64,000 nt of DNA from Azospirillum brasilense (GCF_022023855.1 NZ_CP059450.1:124001-188000), one strand, 5' to 3'. Counted from the stretch's first letter, positions 10,573 through 19,567 are shown. Notes: a model not told the origin generated them from the letters alone. A program made the numbers and translations.

Positions 10573-11595
10573 ATGATGTGGAACACGTCCCGCTGGCGGA
10601 GCGCCGCCCTGTCCGCCCTTTTCCTGCTGGGGCTGGGCACCTCCGCCGAAGCGGCTGAGCCGGTCAAGGTCAAGGTGTTCGTCGGCGCCATGTTCGAGAT
10701 CGGCAAGAACACCGGCGACCGCGCCGGCGAGTTCCAGAACTGGTACGAGCGCTACTGGCAGTCCGCCGAACCGATCGCCGTGAAGGGCGCGTTGAACCCG
10801 GTCTACTGCAACGCCGACGGCGTCTGCGGCGCGGTTCTGGGGATGGGCAAGGTCAGCTCCTCCGCGTCCATGCAGGCGATCCTGCTGAACCCGCAGCTCG
10901 ACCTGTCGCAGGCCTATTTCATCATCTCCGGCGTGGCCGGCACGCCGCCGTCACGCGGCACCATCGCCGAGGTCAACTGGGCGACGTGGCTGGTGGATTA
11001 CGATCTGGGCCACCGCTGGGCGCCGGAGGAGGGCAAGCCGGGCGAGCCGACCTTCATGCCGCGCAAGGGCTACGAGTCCGTCCGCCTGTTCCAGCTGAAC
11101 CCGGCCCTGGTCTCCTGGGCGATGAAGCTGACCGGCGACACGCCGCTGAAGGACTCCGACAGCGCCCGCGCCTACCGCCAGCGCTACCCGCAGGACGCCG
11201 CCCGGCGCGCGCCCTTCGTCGGCACCGGCACGCACATGACCGGCGACACCTTCTTCCACGGCCCCGGCATGTCCGAGCAGGCGCAGTACATCGCCAAGCT
11301 CTACGGCGCCGACGATTACGTCATCACCGAGATGGAGGCCGCGGCGATCACTCTGGTCATCAAGCGCACCCTCGGCTCGGACCGGGTGATGAGCCTGCGT
11401 GGCGCCGTCAACTTCGACCAGGGCAACCCCAAGGAAACCACGCTGGAGCATCTCGACCCGAAGCCGGGCGAAACCGCTGGCGGCTTTGCCGAGACGGTGG
11501 AGAACGTGGCGCTGGTCGGCTCGCGCATGACCGACCACATCGTTTCCCACTGGGACCAGTGGCAGGCGGGTGTTCCGGCCCTTCCGGCCCAGTAA
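10573..11595 (+). CDS. NUP-family purine nucleoside permease-like exported protein
   Basis: A 340-residue protein with a clear Sec signal peptide (SALFLLGLGTSAEAA, cleavage after residue ~30). The mature part matches the purine nucleoside permease (NUP) family, whose fold resembles nucleoside phosphorylases: VKVFVGAMFEIGKN at the start, then YFIISGVAGTPPSRGTIAEV (about 117-136) and FVGTGTHMTGDTFFHG, with the conserved acidic EMEAAAI. It probably binds or processes purine nucleosides in the periplasm. ATG 10573 is preferred to 10543 because GGAG lies 5 bp upstream and the signal peptide then has normal length. Its place between guaB and guaA may be coincidence. Confidence 0.85.
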   Translation: MMWNTSRWRSAALSALFLLGLGTSAEAAEPVKVKVFVGAMFEIGKNTGDRAGEFQNWYERYWQSAEPIAVKGALNPVYCNADGVCGAVLGMGKVSSSASMQAILLNPQLDLSQAYFIISGVAGTPPSRGTIAEVNWATWLVDYDLGHRWAPEEGKPGEPTFMPRKGYESVRLFQLNPALVSWAMKLTGDTPLKDSDSARAYRQRYPQDAARRAPFVGTGTHMTGDTFFHGPGMSEQAQYIAKLYGADDYVITEMEAAAITLVIKRTLGSDRVMSLRGAVNFDQGNPKETTLEHLDPKPGETAGGFAETVENVALVGSRMTDHIVSHWDQWQAGVPALPAQ

Positions 11596-11719
11596 CCCGA
11601 AGGCCGGTGGCGCGGCGGCCTTCCACCGTCGCCCCGTCCCGGCCCTTTTGGCTGACTGGACATCCTCCGGCCCGGCTCCCAGTTTCCATTGGGGTGGGCA
11701 ACGGGTCCGGAGATGTCCC

Positions 11720-12277
11720 ATGGATGAAGCGCTGGTGATTCGCGACGCGCGCCCGTCGGACGCGGTGGGCATCGCCAAGGTCCATGTCGCCACGTGGCAA
11801 TCCACCTATCCGGGCCTCGTCCCCGATGCCTATCTCGCCAACCTGTCGGAAGCCGCCGCGGCGATGCGCTGGCACAACGCCGTCCAGGCGCACGGGCCGG
11901 GGCAGGGCGCCCTGGTCGTGGTGGACGGTGCGGACTCGGTGGTGGGATTCGCCACCTACGGCGGGCGCCGCATTCCCGTGGAAGGGTACGAGGGGGAATT
12001 CTACGCCCTCTATCTGCTGGACGAGGCTCAGGGGCAGGGGTTGGGCCGTCGCCTGATGGCGACCATGGCGGAGCGGCTCCAGGAGGGCGGCAAGCGCACC
12101 GCCGTGGTCTGGTGCCTGCGCGACAACCCGGCCCGCTGGTTCTACGAGCGGCTGGGCGGTGTCCGGGTGGCGGAACGGCCCATCCGCTTCGCCGGGGCGG
12201 AGCTGGTGGAGATCGCCTATGGCTGGCGCGACCTCGCCCCGCTTGCACGCTTGTCCGCGGGGCCTGAAATGCGGTAG
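11720..12277 (+). CDS. GNAT family N-acetyltransferase
   Basis: A 185-residue acetyltransferase of the RimI-like group. The N-terminal [20 protein letters not shown] and the motif [20 protein letters not shown] (acetyl-CoA pyrophosphate loop Q-G-x-G-R, about residues 95-114) are diagnostic. [12 protein letters not shown] near 145 is the usual C-terminal strand. The ATG at 11720 follows a purine-rich GGTCCGGAGATG stretch. It ends 35 bp before guaA and may be read with it. The substrate is unknown. Confidence 0.85.
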   Translation: MDEALVIRDARPSDAVGIAKVHVATWQSTYPGLVPDAYLANLSEAAAAMRWHNAVQAHGPGQGALVVVDGADSVVGFATYGGRRIPVEGYEGEFYALYLLDEAQGQGLGRRLMATMAERLQEGGKRTAVVWCLRDNPARWFYERLGGVRVAERPIRFAGAELVEIAYGWRDLAPLARLSAGPEMR

Positions 12278-12312
12278 TCAGGGGCTTGTCCCCCCGCATC
12301 AGGTTGTCGTCC

Positions 12313-13863
12313 ATGTCCGCCGAGCGCGTTCTCATCCTCGATTTCGGGTCGCAGGTGACCCAGCTCATCGCCCGCCGCGTCCGTGAAGCCGGCGTCTATT
12401 GCGAAATCCATCCGTTCAGCATGAGCGAGGAGCGGATTCGCGACTACGCGCCGAAGGCGATCATTCTGTCGGGCAGCCCGGCCTCCGTCACCGAAGAGAA
12501 CGGTCCGCGCGCGCCGGAGGTGGTCTTCACGCTGGGCGTTCCGGTCCTGGGCATTTGCTACGGTCAGCAGACGATGTGCCACCAGCTCGGCGGCGCCGTG
12601 TCGGGCTCCGACCACCGCGAGTTCGGGCGCGCCTTCATCGAGGTGAAGCAGACCTGCGCGCTGTTCGACGGCCTCTGGGATGTGGGTTCGCGCGAGCAGG
12701 TGTGGATGAGCCACGGCGACCGCGTCACCGCCCTGCCGGACGGCTTCCAGGCCGTGGCGGTCAGCGACGGTGCGCCCTTCGCCGCCATCGCCGACGACGC
12801 CCGCCAGTTCTACGGCGTGCAGTTCCACCCGGAGGTCGTGCACACCCCGCACGGCGCGCAGCTCCTGGCGAACTTCGTGCACCGCGTCGCCGGGCTGAAG
12901 GGCGACTGGACGATGGCCGCCTTCAAGCAGCAGGCGATCGAGAAGATCCGCGCCCAGGTCGGCAGCGGCAAGGTGATCTGCGGCCTGTCGGGCGGCGTCG
13001 ATTCCTCGGTGGCCGCCGTGCTGATCCACGAGGCCATCGGCGACCAGCTCACCTGCATCTTCGTCGACACCGGCCTGATGCGCGCCGGTGAGGCGGAGGA
13101 GGTGGTGACGCTGTTCCGTGACCACTACAACATCCCGCTGGTCCACCGGAGCGCATCCGACCTGTTCCTGGGCAAGCTGGCCGGCGTCACCGACCCGGAG
13201 CAGAAGCGCAAGATCATCGGCGGCCTGTTCATCGAGGTGTTCGACGAAGAGAGCGCCAAGGTCGGCGGGGCGCAGTTCCTGGCCCAGGGCACGCTGTATC
13301 CCGACGTGATCGAGAGCGTATCCTTCACCGGCGGTCCTTCGGTCACCATCAAGTCGCACCACAACGTCGGCGGCCTGCCGGAGCGCATGAAGCTGAAGCT
13401 GGTCGAGCCGCTGCGTGAGCTGTTCAAGGACGAGGTCCGCGCGCTCGGCCGCGAACTCGGCCTGCCTGCCGCCTTCATCGGGCGCCATCCCTTCCCCGGC
13501 CCGGGCCTCGCCATCCGCGTTCCTGGCGAGATCACCCCGGAGAAGCTGGACATCCTGCGTAAGGCCGACACGGTCTATTTGGAGGAGATCCGCAACGCCG
13601 GCCTCTACGACGCGATCTGGCAGGCCTTCGCGGTGCTGCTGCCGGTGCGCACCGTGGGCGTGATGGGCGACGGGCGGACCTACGACCATGTGCTGGCCCT
13701 GCGCGCGGTGACCTCCACCGACGGCATGACCGCCGACTGGTACCCGTTCCCGCACGACTTCCTGGCCCGCGTGTCGAACCGCATCGTGAACGAAGTCCGC
13801 GGCGTCAACCGCGTCGTCTACGACATCACCTCGAAGCCGCCCGGCACCATCGAGTGGGAATGA
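12313..13863 (+). CDS. guaA: GMP synthase (glutamine-hydrolysing)
   Basis: It converts XMP to GMP using ATP and glutamine. The class I glutamine amidotransferase domain (residues 1-~195) begins [20 protein letters not shown] and has the nucleophile Cys in [10 protein letters not shown] and the His-Glu pair in [11 protein letters not shown]. The ATP-pyrophosphatase P-loop is [14 protein letters not shown] (about residue 227), and the C-terminal dimerisation domain ends with the expected KPPGTIEWE. At 516 residues it is full length. ATG 12313 is chosen over 12286 because the family N-terminus begins here. It completes the guanine branch started by guaB and is followed by a strong terminator. 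Confidence 0.98.
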   Translation: MSAERVLILDFGSQVTQLIARRVREAGVYCEIHPFSMSEERIRDYAPKAIILSGSPASVTEENGPRAPEVVFTLGVPVLGICYGQQTMCHQLGGAVSGSDHREFGRAFIEVKQTCALFDGLWDVGSREQVWMSHGDRVTALPDGFQAVAVSDGAPFAAIADDARQFYGVQFHPEVVHTPHGAQLLANFVHRVAGLKGDWTMAAFKQQAIEKIRAQVGSGKVICGLSGGVDSSVAAVLIHEAIGDQLTCIFVDTGLMRAGEAEEVVTLFRDHYNIPLVHRSASDLFLGKLAGVTDPEQKRKIIGGLFIEVFDEESAKVGGAQFLAQGTLYPDVIESVSFTGGPSVTIKSHHNVGGLPERMKLKLVEPLRELFKDEVRALGRELGLPAAFIGRHPFPGPGLAIRVPGEITPEKLDILRKADTVYLEEIRNAGLYDAIWQAFAVLLPVRTVGVMGDGRTYDHVLALRAVTSTDGMTADWYPFPHDFLARVSNRIVNEVRGVNRVVYDITSKPPGTIEWE

Positions 13864-13900
13864 TCCGCGGCGGTCGCCGTCGATAAGGATTGAACACGGA

Positions 13901-13939
13901 AGGCCGTCAGGAGCAGCGAAGCTCCTGACGGCTTTTTTT
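13901..13939 (+). terminator. Intrinsic terminator of guaA
   Basis: A perfect 12-bp stem (GCCGTCAGGAGC and its complement, 6-nt loop AGCGAA) is followed by seven T. It lies about 40 bp past the guaA stop and marks the end of the conserved block before the insertion zone. Confidence 0.9.
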
Positions 13940-14006
13940 ATGCGCAATCGGCGCCTGGAATGGTCCGGTGGAGGCGGCTCGTGCGCCCTTGTGAGGTACG
14001 CCTCCG

Positions 14007-14671
14007 GTAAGCACCGCCTTGGCAAAGTAGGGGCCGGCGTCTGAGGTTTGCGTGGCGCGTCATCGCGCGGACGCAAACGAGTTGCAAACGTCATGGCTTA
14101 TCAGCGGGTCGAGGTTCTGACAGGAACGGAGCGGCGGCGGAATTACACGCCGGCGGAGAAGGAGCGGATGGTCGAGGAGGCTTTCCGCCCCGGCGTGGTG
14201 GTGACGGAAGCGCCCCGCCGGCTGGGCGTGCACGAAAGTCTGCTGTACCGCTGGCGGGGGCTGATGAAGGCCACGGGAGCCGCCGTGGCCGAACCGTCCA
14301 GCTTCGTCGCGGTGACCATCACGCCGGAGCCGACCGTAACGGAACCGCCGGTCGCGGAGCCCCCTGGACCATTGCTTCCTCCGGTGCCGCCGGCCACGAG
14401 CCCGGCGCTCCTCGAGGTCATCCTGCCCAGCGGGGCACGCCTGCGTCTGGAAGGGCCGGTCGACCCCGCCCTGGCGGCGGCCGTCGTCGGTGCCCTGGCA
14501 TGATCCCGGTGCCGAGCGGGGTGCGGGTGTGGCTGGCCACCGGGCACACCGACATGCGCAAGGGTTGGGCGAGCTTGGCGTTGCTGGTTCAGGAACGCTT
14601 CTCCCAGGACCCGCACAGCGGCCATCTCTTCATCTTCCGCGGGCGCCGCGGCGATCTGGTGAAGATCATCT
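14007..14671 (+). mobile_element. IS66-family left-end remnant
   Basis: The left part of an IS66-type element: a GTAAGC terminal sequence near 14007, a complete tnpA, and tnpB cut off after ~57 codons where an IS5 element now begins. The large tnpC gene and the right end are missing from the window, so it cannot move by itself. Confidence 0.7.
14093..14503 (+). CDS. IS66 family accessory protein TnpA
   Basis: A 136-residue protein with an N-terminal helix-turn-helix of the transposase type (KERMVEEAFRPGVVVTEAPR, then LGVHESLLYRWRGL, about residues 20-55), a Pro-rich linker and the C-terminal strand ILPSGARLRLEGPVDPALAA found in IS66 orf1. Its stop overlaps the tnpB start as ATGA, the usual translational coupling in this family. 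It is intact although the element is not. Confidence 0.8.
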   Translation: MAYQRVEVLTGTERRRNYTPAEKERMVEEAFRPGVVVTEAPRRLGVHESLLYRWRGLMKATGAAVAEPSSFVAVTITPEPTVTEPPVAEPPGPLLPPVPPATSPALLEVILPSGARLRLEGPVDPALAAAVVGALA

Positions 14672-14673
14672 GA
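14500..14673 (+). pseudogene. Truncated IS66 TnpB
   Basis: The frame starts MIPVPSGVRVWLATGHTDMR, the standard IS66 orf2 N-terminus, and continues to FRGRRGDLVKII before a stop at 14671-14673 created at the IS5 boundary. About half of the usual ~115-residue protein is missing. Confidence 0.8.
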
Positions 14674-15788
14674 ACACCTCGATAAACCGGCCTTGATCAA
14701 CGGTTGAAGCCGCTGAAAGGGTGTGCACCGATGAGAATCCGGCGATTTTGGCCGCCGAAGTACCAATTTCGTGCGAGAATGCGGAAATATGCAGCGGTGT
14801 TGGCGCTATGCGGGCGCAGTTCGCCCCTCGAGCCAAGCCAAGCGTCGGAAGTTGTAGGCGAGGTTGGCGATGCCGATCTTCACCGTCGCGCGGCCGAGGC
14901 CGATGGTGCGGATGAACAGCCCCATGCGCGCCTTCTGGTCGGCGAACACATGCTCGACGGCCGAGCGCACCGCCGAGCGGGCGCGGTTGGCACGCTGGTG
15001 GGGCTCCGGCATCGGCCGGCCCTTCGGCTTGCGGAAATGCACCATGCTGCGGCGCCCCGCCGCCGTGATGGCCGCTTCGTTGGTCTTCGAGCGGTAGGCG
15101 CTGTCCGCCCATACCCGGCTGTCGAAAGCGTCCGGGTTGAGCAGGCCCGGCAGTTGCGCGCCGTCGTGCCGCGCCGCGTCGGTGACGATGAAGCGCCGGA
15201 TCAGACGGAACCGGCGGTCGATGGTGATGTGCGACTTGTAGCCGAACGCCGGGATCAGAAGTCCCTCCACGATGGAAGCGTCGATGATCTGGCCACCCAG
15301 AGCAAAGTAGCCACGCTCCTTCAGGTCCGCGTCGAAGCGGGCGAACAGACCCTCCATCGCTCCCGCTGTCACCAGCGCCTCGCCGAACAGCCAGATCGTC
15401 GTCCGGTCCGGAACCCGGTCGCCCAATCCCAAACCGAGGAACCGCATGAACGACAGCCGGTCGCGCACCTGATACTCCGCCTGCTCGTCCGACAGGCCGT
15501 ACAGCGCCTGCAGCACCAGGATCTTGAACATCATCACCGCGTCCAGCGGCGGCCGTCCACCCCGGGAGCGATCCTTGCGCCCCAAGGCCGCGTCCAGCGT
15601 CGGGCGGAAAACCTCGAAGTCCACCACTGACAGCAGCCGCTCAAGCGGATCGCCGCTCTTGCTCAGTTCTGCGTAGCGATCCTGCAGATCGAACAGTCCA
15701 GGTTGCCCAGCCATGCTCCCTCCACATCCCACTTCAAACCAAGGGAATCACGGGAACACCGACTGCGCTACCGTTTTTCGAGGTATCC
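14672..15788 (-). mobile_element. IS5-family insertion sequence with imperfect terminal inverted repeats
   Basis: The ends read GAACACCTCGATAAACCGG (left) and GGATACCTCGAAAAACGGT (right, reverse complement), matching at most positions. Both outer flanks carry ATCT (14668-14671 and 15789-15792), a 4-bp target duplication typical of the family. One transposase gene lies inside on the minus strand. The sequence beyond the right ATCT does not resume tnpB, so the IS66 element may have been truncated before this insertion. Confidence 0.7.
14806..15714 (-). CDS. IS5 family transposase, probably internally deleted
   Basis: A 302-residue DDE transposase: FRPTLDAALGRKDRSRGGRP and DAVMMFKILVLQALYGLSDE in the N-terminal domain, GQIIDASIV (first Asp), DSRVWADSAYRS (second Asp) and the C-terminal Y-(2)-R-(3)-E-type segment around RANRARSAVRSAVEHVFADQ. 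Between DASIV and GYKSHITIDRR, family members usually have some 40 further residues including a KxxDARW-type stretch; here only seven residues join them. An in-frame deletion that may inactivate the enzyme is therefore likely. ATG 15714 is preferred to 15732 because GGAGGGAG precedes it. Confidence 0.8.
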   Translation of the reverse strand: MAGQPGLFDLQDRYAELSKSGDPLERLLSVVDFEVFRPTLDAALGRKDRSRGGRPPLDAVMMFKILVLQALYGLSDEQAEYQVRDRLSFMRFLGLGLGDRVPDRTTIWLFGEALVTAGAMEGLFARFDADLKERGYFALGGQIIDASIVEGLLIPAFGYKSHITIDRRFRLIRRFIVTDAARHDGAQLPGLLNPDAFDSRVWADSAYRSKTNEAAITAAGRRSMVHFRKPKGRPMPEPHQRANRARSAVRSAVEHVFADQKARMGLFIRTIGLGRATVKIGIANLAYNFRRLAWLEGRTAPA

Positions 15789-15792
15789 ATCT

Positions 15793-16308
15793 GCTCTCAT
15801 GATTAAGGGACGAATTTCAGAATGCGCAAGGACGATTTGCAACGATGATGATGGCCGCCGCAGCGAGCAGCGCGAGTATGATCCGCCCCAACCTGTCCTG
15901 TCGTCGATCCAAGCGCTTGTTCGCCTGCAGCCATGAGTAACCATGCCGGCCACCGCTCCGGCCAGCCTGGAGGGCCAGGGGACGGCGCCAAGCACCCCGA
16001 TCCCATCGGGACACTCATCCGCCGACCTGAAGCTTTCGCACCTGCATTGTGATAATCGGAACGCAGGTCGCCAGCCGGGCAAGAGCGCTGTCCCGCCCCA
16101 CTGGCGCTGGGGATCGTCTCGACCTCCCGGCTGGTTGCTTCTCATTTCGCTCCGCTCAATGTGGCCCCTGTCCTAATGATCGGATATTCAATGGTTGCTA
16201 CTCCATGCCAAGCTGATTAGCGGGCCGAAGGGAATATCGCCGTGGCCGACCATCCCCTACGGTACCGAATCGTGGCCCCAGCCGGGCTGCAAGTGGACGG
16301 AGCCGGCT
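15793..16308. other. Interval with no supported gene
   Basis: No frame here has recognisable protein features. A minus-strand frame at 15817-16014 would end in a hydrophobic stretch (IILALLAAAAIIIV), but it has no ribosome-binding site and lies against the IS5 end, so it is not called. Confidence 0.4.
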
Positions 16309-17013
16309 ATGATCACGCTGTACACCTACCCCCATCTTTATGGCTTAGCGGACAACAATCCCTACGGCCTCAAGGTTGTGGCGTTTTTGCGCCTGTGTGG
16401 ATTGTCCTATCAGCAAAAACATATCATCGACGCCCATGACGCCCCTCGCGGGCAGCTGCCGTATATCCTGGATGACAGCACTGTGATCGGAGACAGTGAT
16501 CTCATCATCGCGCACCTGATCCGACAGCATCACTTGTCGATCGACGACGACCTTAGTGAGGCCGAACGACGCATCGTCCATATGATCCGGCGCACGCTCG
16601 ATAATCTGTATTGGGTAATGTCCTTCTCGCGGTGGTCCGATGAGCGTTTTTGGCCCTTGTTTCGGAGCCAACTGCTCAACACGCATCCAGACCTCACTGA
16701 AGCACTTCTAGAGGCAGCACGGGAATACAACCTGAAGCGCTACTATTTCCAGGGTATCGGCCGTTATGATCGTGACCAAGTCTACAGCCGCGGTCTCGCT
16801 GATCTGAATGCCATCGCTGGCGCCTTGGCAGACCGGCCCTTCCTGTTCGGCGACACCCCACACAGCGTCGACACGGCGCTGATGGGCTTTCTGCCCAACA
16901 TTTACTGGTACGAAATCGATACCCCGTTGCGCGCTTTTGTTACGGCACAGCCCAACCTAGTCGACTTCTGCCATCGCACGGCTCCGTTGGTGAGTTTGGC
17001 GCAGCCCGTATAG
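16309..17013 (+). CDS. Glutathione S-transferase-like protein
   Basis: A 234-residue protein. The N-terminal thioredoxin-like domain reads ITLYTYPHLYGLADNNPYGL, then a strand LPYILDDSTVIGDSDLIIAHL with the cis-Pro and the SD pair that bind glutathione-like ligands. The all-helical C-terminal domain ends in RPFLFGDTPHSVDTALMGFL, the GST N-capping-box region. The layout resembles the metaxin/FAX-type GST subgroup. No cysteine or tyrosine is placed to act with certainty as the catalytic residue. Base composition is less GC-rich than the core genes, consistent with the surrounding insertion zone. A start at 16195 is possible but lacks family support. Confidence 0.75.
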   Translation: MITLYTYPHLYGLADNNPYGLKVVAFLRLCGLSYQQKHIIDAHDAPRGQLPYILDDSTVIGDSDLIIAHLIRQHHLSIDDDLSEAERRIVHMIRRTLDNLYWVMSFSRWSDERFWPLFRSQLLNTHPDLTEALLEAAREYNLKRYYFQGIGRYDRDQVYSRGLADLNAIAGALADRPFLFGDTPHSVDTALMGFLPNIYWYEIDTPLRAFVTAQPNLVDFCHRTAPLVSLAQPV

Positions 17014-17085
17014 GGGAAGCCTTGGCTGGCGAATCTGGACGGGAACCAGCGTCACGTCGGCGTGGCCGTTAGATGGAGGCAATCC

Positions 17086-17907
17086 GTGCCCTTCGCTCGT
17101 GCTTTGGCCTATATGGTCTACACGCTGTGGGTTTCGGTTTGCGCTTTCGCCCCGGAGTTGCTCTGGCAAGGGTTTGTGTTGATGCGTGGCCATTTCGGGG
17201 CCGCAGAACTGTTTTCCGCACTGTTCATTGGTACGCTCTTCGCCTTCTTCGTCGAACCGCTGATGGAACGGCTCAAGGCCGGGCGATGGCATTTGGCGCA
17301 CGCACCATCCGGTGGAATGCTGCTTGGTGTTCTGGTGTCGCTGGCCTTTGGGATTGTCGTCGTGTGCATCCACGAAGCGATGATTGCGTATATCGGCGCT
17401 GAACACGCCGGTGACGAGGCTAAGAAAGCCAGTTTGGCACGAGCGATCGACAGCGCTTGCGAGTGGGCTTCGATTCCGGCAGCGGTCACGGCCGCTTGGT
17501 TCGTCTCGGGCACGTCTCGCCGGCTGGCTCTTCCGGCGACGGGCTTAGCGTGCGTATGGATTGTCTTCATCGGCCACTCTTATGGATGGGGTTGGCCGAT
17601 CGTGGTGACGAGCGCAGTGCCGGGCTTTTTGATCGCACTGATTGGCAGCAGAATCGTTCTTCGCCGTTGGGATGCGAGCACCATTCCGGTGTTAGCGCAG
17701 CTCACGGCGTGGGTAGCAGGGAGTTGGATGCTACTGGCTTGGGGAGTTCAGGCGGGTTCCGAATTGATCGACAGCCCAGGCCTACAGCTTTACACGCCGG
17801 AGGCCTTCTACGAGGATCTTCGCTTTTACCTTGGCTGGTGTCTGGGCCTCTCGGTCGCCCCCAACCCGGTGCCGGACAATGGGGCACAAAACGGTCGCGC
17901 AACCTGA
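17086..17907 (+). CDS. Multi-pass membrane protein of unknown function
   Basis: I do not recognise the family. The 273-residue protein has about seven hydrophobic segments, among them YMVYTLWVSVCAFAPELLW near the N-terminus, FSALFIGTLFAFFVEPLM, LLGVLVSLAFGIVVVCIHEA, then three in the middle and AQLTAWVAGSWMLLAWGV near 220. It ends in a short polar tail. GTG 17086 is chosen because GGAGG stands 6 bp before it; a GTG at 17062 and an ATG at 17113 are in the same frame. It follows the GST gene by 72 bp on the same strand with similar, lower GC content, so the two may have arrived together. Confidence 0.7.
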   Translation: MPFARALAYMVYTLWVSVCAFAPELLWQGFVLMRGHFGAAELFSALFIGTLFAFFVEPLMERLKAGRWHLAHAPSGGMLLGVLVSLAFGIVVVCIHEAMIAYIGAEHAGDEAKKASLARAIDSACEWASIPAAVTAAWFVSGTSRRLALPATGLACVWIVFIGHSYGWGWPIVVTSAVPGFLIALIGSRIVLRRWDASTIPVLAQLTAWVAGSWMLLAWGVQAGSELIDSPGLQLYTPEAFYEDLRFYLGWCLGLSVAPNPVPDNGAQNGRAT

Positions 17908-18140
17908 AGCGTCCACTGGCTTACGGTCGAGTTCGGAGCCCCAAACATCCATACCACGAGCACGCTGGTCGGGAATTGTCAACTCGTCGTGTCGGCCGTC
18001 GACGATTTCGCCGGCTGGTGCACGGCGAGGCCGGTCCGGCGGCTGAAGAGGGGATGTTGATTCGCCCGCGGTGCAGCTGAACGCCCGATTCGCTCAACGT
18101 CGCCGCTCAGGCCTAGACAAGTCCAAATCAGGCTGCTCCG

Positions 18141-18235
18141 TGTGCACATGGTGTGCACGGGAAATTTTCGTACAAAATTGGAAAGTGAGGATTCTCAAGG
18201 GGTTCGATTACCATGTGTGCACAGCCTTGTGCACA
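18141..18235. promoter_or_regulatory. Four TGTGCACA palindromes in two pairs
   Basis: TGTGCAC(A/G) starts at 18141, 18152, 18216 and 18228. Within each pair the starts are 11 or 12 bp apart, about one helical turn. Between the pairs is an inverted repeat AATTTT-cgtac-AAAATT. The arrangement looks like a protein-binding site or the edge of a mobile element; no gene clearly depends on it. Confidence 0.45.
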
Positions 18236-18374
18236 CGAAAAAGGACCCCAACCAACCCAAAAGCAAGAATAAAAACAGTGGGTTAGGTTGGCTGGGGCGC
18301 CAGGATTCACAGCTGGATCGGTCGCACGGACGCGATCCCGCGGAAACATTGGAGTTCCGAACGGTTCGTCAAGG

Positions 18375-18400
18375 ACTGTAGCACCGGAAAGTGCTACAGT
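18375..18400. promoter_or_regulatory. Perfect 10-bp hairpin
   Basis: ACTGTAGCAC and GTGCTACAGT flank a 6-nt loop. There is no T-run, so it is not a normal terminator; an operator, recombination site or structured RNA is possible. Confidence 0.4.
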
Positions 18401-18814
18401 CGAGGGTACAATCCGTGCGGCGGCGGGAGACGGTCTGCGCACCGGTGATCCGCTCGGTGCCGCCGGCGAGGGACCCGGCCCGCCGCTGGAAAGGCCGTCA
18501 CCGCTTCGGGCGAACGGCCGCTCGATCCCGCACCCGGCGTTGGCGGCCCGGGCGTCACGGCGTGTCGCGCCGCCCAGCGCAGACGCCTGGACGGACGGAC
18601 GACAGCGCGCATTCTGCCGCGGCGTGCACTTGCTGTCCGCCCGGACGGTGAAACCGGAAGCGGCCAATCCGGATACCCAGACGTGCCACATGACGCCATC
18701 GCCGGGCCGCGTTCATCCAAGGAGCGATTCAGGGCGGAGCGATTCAGGAAGGCTCTGTTATCGAAATATGTTGAACACCGCTCCTCGCTGCAAGGCACCT
18801 TAACAATAGCCAAC

Positions 18815-18828
18815 ATGTTACGTAACAT
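18815..18828 (+). promoter_or_regulatory. Palindromic operator candidate of the toxin-antitoxin operon
   Basis: ATGTTACGTAACAT is a perfect 14-bp palindrome 28 bp before the antitoxin start. Phd/YefM-type antitoxins usually repress their own operon by binding such palindromes, so this is the likely operator. Confidence 0.6.
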
Positions 18829-18856
18829 ATTCCGTAAGATCGATATGGAGGTGGCT

Positions 18857-19108
18857 ATGCCGCAAGTGAGTTCGGGGGACGTGCAAAAGAACTTTGGCGA
18901 GTACCGGGTGCTCGCCGAGAAAGAGCCTGTATACGTCTCGCATTACAACAAGCCGTCAGTCGTCATCGTGTCGGCCGAAGAGTACGCGCGCCTGAAGAAG
19001 CGCGACAAACAAGTCATGGCAACCGATGATCTGCCTGAATGGCTGGTCGAGCAGATCGCAAATTCGGAGATGGAAGCGAGATTTAATTACCTCGACGAGG
19101 ATGCCTGA
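18857..19108 (+). CDS. Phd/YefM family antitoxin
   Basis: An 83-residue antitoxin. The N-terminal DNA-binding fold has the family pattern: VSSGDVQKNFGEYRVLAEKE, then PVYVSHYNKPSVVIVSAEEY and ARLKKRD (about residues 4-52). The acidic C-terminal tail, expected to wrap the toxin, is EMEARFNYLDEDA. ATG 18857 is preferred to 18845 because a perfect GGAGGT lies 6 bp upstream. The toxin gene starts 2 bp after its stop. It should both neutralise the toxin and, together with the toxin, repress the operon at the palindrome upstream. Confidence 0.85.
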   Translation: MPQVSSGDVQKNFGEYRVLAEKEPVYVSHYNKPSVVIVSAEEYARLKKRDKQVMATDDLPEWLVEQIANSEMEARFNYLDEDA

Positions 19109-19110
19109 CC

Positions 19111-19560
19111 ATGCCGCTGCCGAAACTGGATCTCGGCTTGGTCGCTCAGTACGAATACAAGTGGCACCAACGAAAGGACGCCCCGACCGCCGATAACGAC
19201 CATCCGGCGTGCGTTGTTGCGACATTCAAGAAGAAGTCGCAGGACGATACCGACCCGAATGCCGAACAAGATCAGTATGTTGTCTATCTGCCAATTTCCC
19301 ACACGCCACCATCCGGTGACGAGGTTGGGATCGAACTTTCCGATCATGCCAAGCGAAAGGCTGGACTAGGTTCCGCCCCACAATGGCTATTGATCTCGGA
19401 GTGCAATCTCGACCTCTGGCCGCAAGACTTGCGGAACCTTCCGCGCCAGCCCGGTCGTTTTCACTACGGCCATCTGCCGCCGAGCGAGTTCCGTCGCATC
19501 CGGGACGAGTTCGTCGAACGCTACCAAGCCAAGAAGGTCTTGCAGATGCGACGGTACTGA
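19111..19560 (+). CDS. PemK/MazF-like toxin of the antitoxin pair
   Basis: A 149-residue protein directly after the antitoxin. The core resembles the PemK/MazF barrel: GLVAQYEYKWH at the start, PACVVATF (the RPxVV-like strand near residue 33), YVVYLPISHTPP and then QWLLISECNLDLWP, followed by FHYGHLPPSEFRRIRDEF. MazF-like enzymes cut mRNA; the sequence alone does not prove that activity here, and similarity is only moderate. The stop lies 8 bp before the C-terminal codon of a decayed IS1595 transposase, so the very C-terminus could have been altered by that insertion. Confidence 0.7.
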   Translation: MPLPKLDLGLVAQYEYKWHQRKDAPTADNDHPACVVATFKKKSQDDTDPNAEQDQYVVYLPISHTPPSGDEVGIELSDHAKRKAGLGSAPQWLLISECNLDLWPQDLRNLPRQPGRFHYGHLPPSEFRRIRDEFVERYQAKKVLQMRRY

Positions 19561-19567
19561 TGTCTGG

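Larger units (their letters stand above)
17908..18844. other. Gene-free interval with several palindromes
   Basis: No frame shows real protein character over these ~940 bp. The interval holds a cluster of TGTGCACA palindromes, a perfect hairpin and, at its right end, the probable control region of the toxin-antitoxin pair; these are listed separately. Confidence 0.5.

Noticed and set aside
12217..14094. 625-codon frame opposite guaA
   Set aside because: Antisense shadow of guaA extending over its terminator; no domain, no start signal.
15817..16014. 65-codon minus-strand frame with a hydrophobic C-terminal stretch
   Set aside because: Without a ribosome-binding site or relatives, and overlapping other equally weak frames near an IS end, it is not supportable.
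18394..18828. 144-codon minus-strand frame upstream of the antitoxin
   Set aside because: It crosses the likely promoter/operator of the toxin-antitoxin pair and has an Arg/Pro-rich shadow composition.
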